Below, in pieces: positions 33,127 through 35,616 of a DNA stretch of 35,616 nt. How positions within the stretch are numbered: the stretch's first letter is position 1; each line of letters starts with the position of its first letter. The notes under the pieces are model-generated. The model did no database searches and had not been told where the DNA came from. It saw nothing but the letters and a program-made list of their open reading frames with translations. The stretch comes from Clostridiales bacterium (GTDB taxonomy: Bacteria; Bacillota; Clostridia; Lachnospirales; Lachnospiraceae). Both the position numbers and the translations under genes were made by a program. The stretch covers positions 1-35,616 of the forward strand of contig DUNS01000089.1 in assembly GCA_012839235.1 (NCBI GenBank), written 5' to 3'.

Positions 33127-35616
33127 ATGATATTATTTAAGTGTAAGATGTGTGGTGGTGATCTTCAGGTAGGTAGTGGGCAAACCACTGGTATATGCGA
33201 TTATTGTGGTACACAACAGACTTTACCCAGATTGGACAATGATAGACGTGCACAGATGTATGAACGGGCTAACCACTTTCGTCGCAATAACGATTATGAT
33301 AAGGCAGCAGGGGTATATGAGATGATTCTCAACGAGGACAGCACCGATGCTGAGGCTTATTGGTCTCTTTTGCTTTGCAAATATGGAGTTGAATACGTAG
33401 AAGACCCCAAGACAAAAAAACGTATACCAACATGTAACCGAGCACAGCGAACATCAATCCTTGCTGATGAAGACTACAAACAGGCCTTAGCCAACGCTGA
33501 TCATAGCCAAAGACTTATATATGAAGATGAAGCTAGGGTAATAGATAATATACAAAAGGGAATACTTGAAATATCCAATCGTGAAGAGCCATTTGATATC
33601 TTTATATGTTATAAAGAAACAGATGAACAGGGTAAGCGGACAAGGGACAGTGTGATAGCCCAGGAGCTTTACCATGAGCTTATTAAAGATGGCTTCAAGG
33701 TCTTTTTTTCACGAATAACTTTAGAAAATGTTCTTGGTACAGCCTATGAACCTTATATATTTGCAGCGCTGAATTCCTCCAAGGTAATGGTTGTTCTTGG
33801 CACAAAGCCAGATAATTTTAATGGGGTTTGGGTCAAAAATGAATGGAGTCGTTACTTAGCATTAATCAAGAGTGGTGAAAACAAGGTATTGATTCCGGCC
33901 TACAGGGACATGGACGCTTATGACCTGCCAGATGAATTTTCCCATTTACAAGCCTTGGATATGAACAAGCTAGGCTTCATGCAAGAATTAATCAGGGGAA
34001 TAAAAAAAATCATAGGCGTAGATGATACCAAGACTATCGCTAGTGAAGTAATATCCACAGTATCACATTCGGGTGCTGAGGGTAATGTGGAAGCTTTGAT
34101 GAAGCGAGCTTTCCTATTTCTAGAGGATGGTGATTTCTCACAGGCGGAGGAGTATTTCAACCGAGTCCTTGACGCCAACCCTGAAAATTCGAGAGCTTAT
34201 ATAGGATTATTATGTATTCAGCTAAATTTAAAGGGAGAAGAGTACCTTCGTGATTGCACCCTCGATGTTACCAGTAATCAGAATTTTGATAAGGCCCTAC
34301 GCTTTGCATCCGAAGATTACAGGCAGACACTTATTGATTATACTAAAGATATGCAGTTAAACCTGGCAAAGGAAAAGTCAAAGGGCATATCATCATATAC
34401 GGAAGCTGCTGAAATTCTAACAGAGCTTGAAGGATTCAAGAATGCAGATGATTTACTTGGCTTAATGAAAGATAATATAAAGAATATTACCCAAGATGCT
34501 CTTAGTAGTAATGATATTCAACTGAAGTTTGATACAATAGACCAACTCCACATTGTGGGTTCCTTTGGTGAGGCTGAGCTATATGCCTTACAGCTGACCG
34601 ACCATGTAAAAACTCTCTTTGATCAAACAGTAGAACAAGTAAATAAACTACAGGAGACCAATACGTCTCACTCGATTGTAGAAGCAATAAACTTGGTATC
34701 TCCATTTACCCCAAGAATTAATGACGCATCGGGGCTTATGCAAAAGCTTATAAGTGCACAGGATGCATTGATTAAGGCTAGAGAAAAAGCAGAGAAGAAA
34801 AAGGCAAGAAAACACATGAGACGTATTATGCTTGTATTAGCCTTGTTAATTTTTGTTTCTAGTTGGGTGTCTTCCCATGGATTTGTAGAAAAAAGATATT
34901 CATATGTTAGATATTTAGGAAATGATCTTATAGTTGTAGCAAAGGATGGAATGTACTCAGATAAAGGTATTGTTAATAAGTTTGGTTTTCAAGTTGTGCC
35001 TGTCATGTATGAAAGTATTGATGAATTTCATGATGGTTTAGCAAGGGTGGAGAAAGATCAAAAGTATGGATTTATTAATAAATCTGGCAAGGAAGTCGTT
35101 CCTATTATTTATGATGATATATATAGATTTGAAGATGGTTTAGCAAAGGTGGAGATAGACAGAAAATACGGCTTTATTGATACATCCGGTAATGAAGTGG
35201 TTCCTATCATTTATGATTATATTTACGGATTTGTAGATGGTTTGTCAGAGGTGGGTATAGACAATAAATGCGGCTTTATTGATACATCCGGTAATGAAGT
35301 AGTTCCTGTCATTTATGATTATATATATGATTTCGTAGATGGTTTGGCAGAGGTGAGTATAGACAATAAACGGGGCTATATTGATGAGAGTGGTAATGAA
35401 GTTGTGCCAGTTATTTATGATTATATATATAGTTTCGTAGAAGGTGTGGCTAAGGTGGGGAAAGACCAAAAGTATGGTTTTATAAATACATCCGGCAATG
35501 AGGTTGTTCCTATTATTTATGATGATGTAGACCAATTTGAGCTTGGTGTGGCAAAGGTAAAGATAGACAAAAAATATGGACTTGTTAATACAGAAGGTGA
35601 TGAGCTTGTATCTGTC
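33127..35616 (+). CDS. Zinc ribbon-TPR-TIR-transmembrane-WG repeat protein, C-terminus beyond the window
   Basis: I translated this frame directly; it is open for 830 residues to the last base. Order: a zinc ribbon at residues 6-27 (C6, C9, C24, C27), a TPR-like helical pair at about 43-90, and a TIR domain at about 156-296. The TIR domain starts FDIFICYKETDEQGKRTRDS and has DGFKVFFS (box 2 region) and VWVKNEWSRYL. W235 and E239 form the WxxxE pattern, with E239 as candidate NADase glutamate. A second TPR-like region lies at about 322-365, a long helical region at 370-560, a membrane span at about 567-585, and WG repeats of exactly 34 residues from about 612 on. The WG repeats lie on the far side of the membrane from the TIR domain if the span is real. 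GGGGGA lies upstream of ATG 33127. It may be an NAD-consuming defence effector or a membrane signalling scaffold; neither is proven. Confidence 0.88.
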   Translation, partial: MILFKCKMCGGDLQVGSGQTTGICDYCGTQQTLPRLDNDRRAQMYERANHFRRNNDYDKAAGVYEMILNEDSTDAEAYWSLLLCKYGVEYVEDPKTKKRIPTCNRAQRTSILADEDYKQALANADHSQRLIYEDEARVIDNIQKGILEISNREEPFDIFICYKETDEQGKRTRDSVIAQELYHELIKDGFKVFFSRITLENVLGTAYEPYIFAALNSSKVMVVLGTKPDNFNGVWVKNEWSRYLALIKSGENKVLIPAYRDMDAYDLPDEFSHLQALDMNKLGFMQELIRGIKKIIGVDDTKTIASEVISTVSHSGAEGNVEALMKRAFLFLEDGDFSQAEEYFNRVLDANPENSRAYIGLLCIQLNLKGEEYLRDCTLDVTSNQNFDKALRFASEDYRQTLIDYTKDMQLNLAKEKSKGISSYTEAAEILTELEGFKNADDLLGLMKDNIKNITQDALSSNDIQLKFDTIDQLHIVGSFGEAELYALQLTDHVKTLFDQTVEQVNKLQETNTSHSIVEAINLVSPFTPRINDASGLMQKLISAQDALIKAREKAEKKKARKHMRRIMLVLALLIFVSSWVSSHGFVEKRYSYVRYLGNDLIVVAKDGMYSDKGIVNKFGFQVVPVMYESIDEFHDGLARVEKDQKYGFINKSGKEVVPIIYDDIYRFEDGLAKVEIDRKYGFIDTSGNEVVPIIYDYIYGFVDGLSEVGIDNKCGFIDTSGNEVVPVIYDYIYDFVDGLAEVSIDNKRGYIDESGNEVVPVIYDYIYSFVEGVAKVGKDQKYGFINTSGNEVVPIIYDDVDQFELGVAKVKIDKKYGLVNTEGDELVSV
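34960..35616 (+). repeat. Tandem 102-bp repeats encoding WG repeats
   Basis: Units begin at 34960, 35062, 35164, 35266, 35368, 35470 and 35572 (last one cut by the edge). Each encodes 34 residues on the pattern KYGFIxxSGNEVVPIIYDxI then FxxGLAKVxxDx. Spacing is exact, with no indels between units. Units 3 and 4 are nearly identical in DNA over long parts, which points to recent duplication or gene conversion. The first unit is the most diverged. Confidence 0.93.

Noticed and set aside
35245-35535. Open frame on the minus strand with Ile/Asn-rich repeats
   Set aside because: It is the complement of the WG-repeat array and has no ribosome-binding site or independent support.
34960-35616. CRISPR-like array
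   Set aside because: The 102-bp units are contiguous coding repeats in one open frame with no spacers.

Overview
The window looks like the chromosome of a low-GC, spore-forming Firmicute, most likely a clostridium of the Lachnospiraceae type. The DNA is AT-rich, Shine-Dalgarno sites are strong (AAAGGAG-like), several promoters use an extended -10 (TGnTATAnT), and there is a spore-coat cotJABC operon. Other family-level signs agree: a DUF1292 protein, a VanZ-like protein, an SLH surface protein and MacB-type exporters in a Gram-positive envelope. No rRNA, tRNA, insertion sequence, prophage or CRISPR array was seen. Species identity is inference.

Layout. 1-2000 (minus strand): the start of a TrkA potassium-uptake regulator, cut by the window edge, then a membrane-anchored parvulin-like foldase with its own promoter and a 19-bp terminator hairpin. 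2100-7034: a MoxR ATPase / DUF58 / membrane transglutaminase operon, divergent from the foldase. 7149-9000: a cytidylate-kinase-like protein overlapping an AI-2E family membrane protein. 9132-13798: export cluster A (ABC ATPase, large extracytoplasmic Ig-like-repeat protein, 96-aa single-span protein, FtsX/MacB permease). 14072-19956: export cluster B (SLH surface protein, an internally duplicated HlyD/MacA-type adaptor, ABC ATPase, MacB permease). 20073-24048: a zinc-ribbon membrane protein, glutamyl-tRNA synthetase and a UvrD-type helicase. 24100-27609: a DUF1292 protein, a small charged protein, and an XPD/DinG-type helicase with an N-terminal RecB/Cas4-like nuclease. 27606-29437 (minus strand): a VanZ-like membrane protein and a diacylglycerol-kinase-family lipid kinase. 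29711-30881: cotJA, cotJB, cotJC. 31144-window end: SPFH-domain protein, four-span membrane protein, and a very large zinc ribbon-TPR-TIR-TM-WG-repeat protein cut off by the window edge.

The best candidate for an undescribed system is the last block (31007-35616). A near-consensus promoter drives three tightly packed genes: an SPFH membrane scaffold, an unknown four-span membrane protein, and a TIR protein that keeps the WxxxE glutamate of TIR NADases and carries a tandem WG-repeat array beyond a predicted membrane span. This architecture suggests membrane-linked sensing coupled to a TIR effector, as in anti-phage or envelope-stress systems, but the function is inferred. Secondary points of interest are the nuclease-helicase fusion with a palindrome-bearing leader, the duplicated adaptor, and the side-by-side, differently built MacB clusters.

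Start codons were chosen from ribosome-binding sites and, where possible, promoters. Several are shorter than the longest open frame, and this is stated in each entry.
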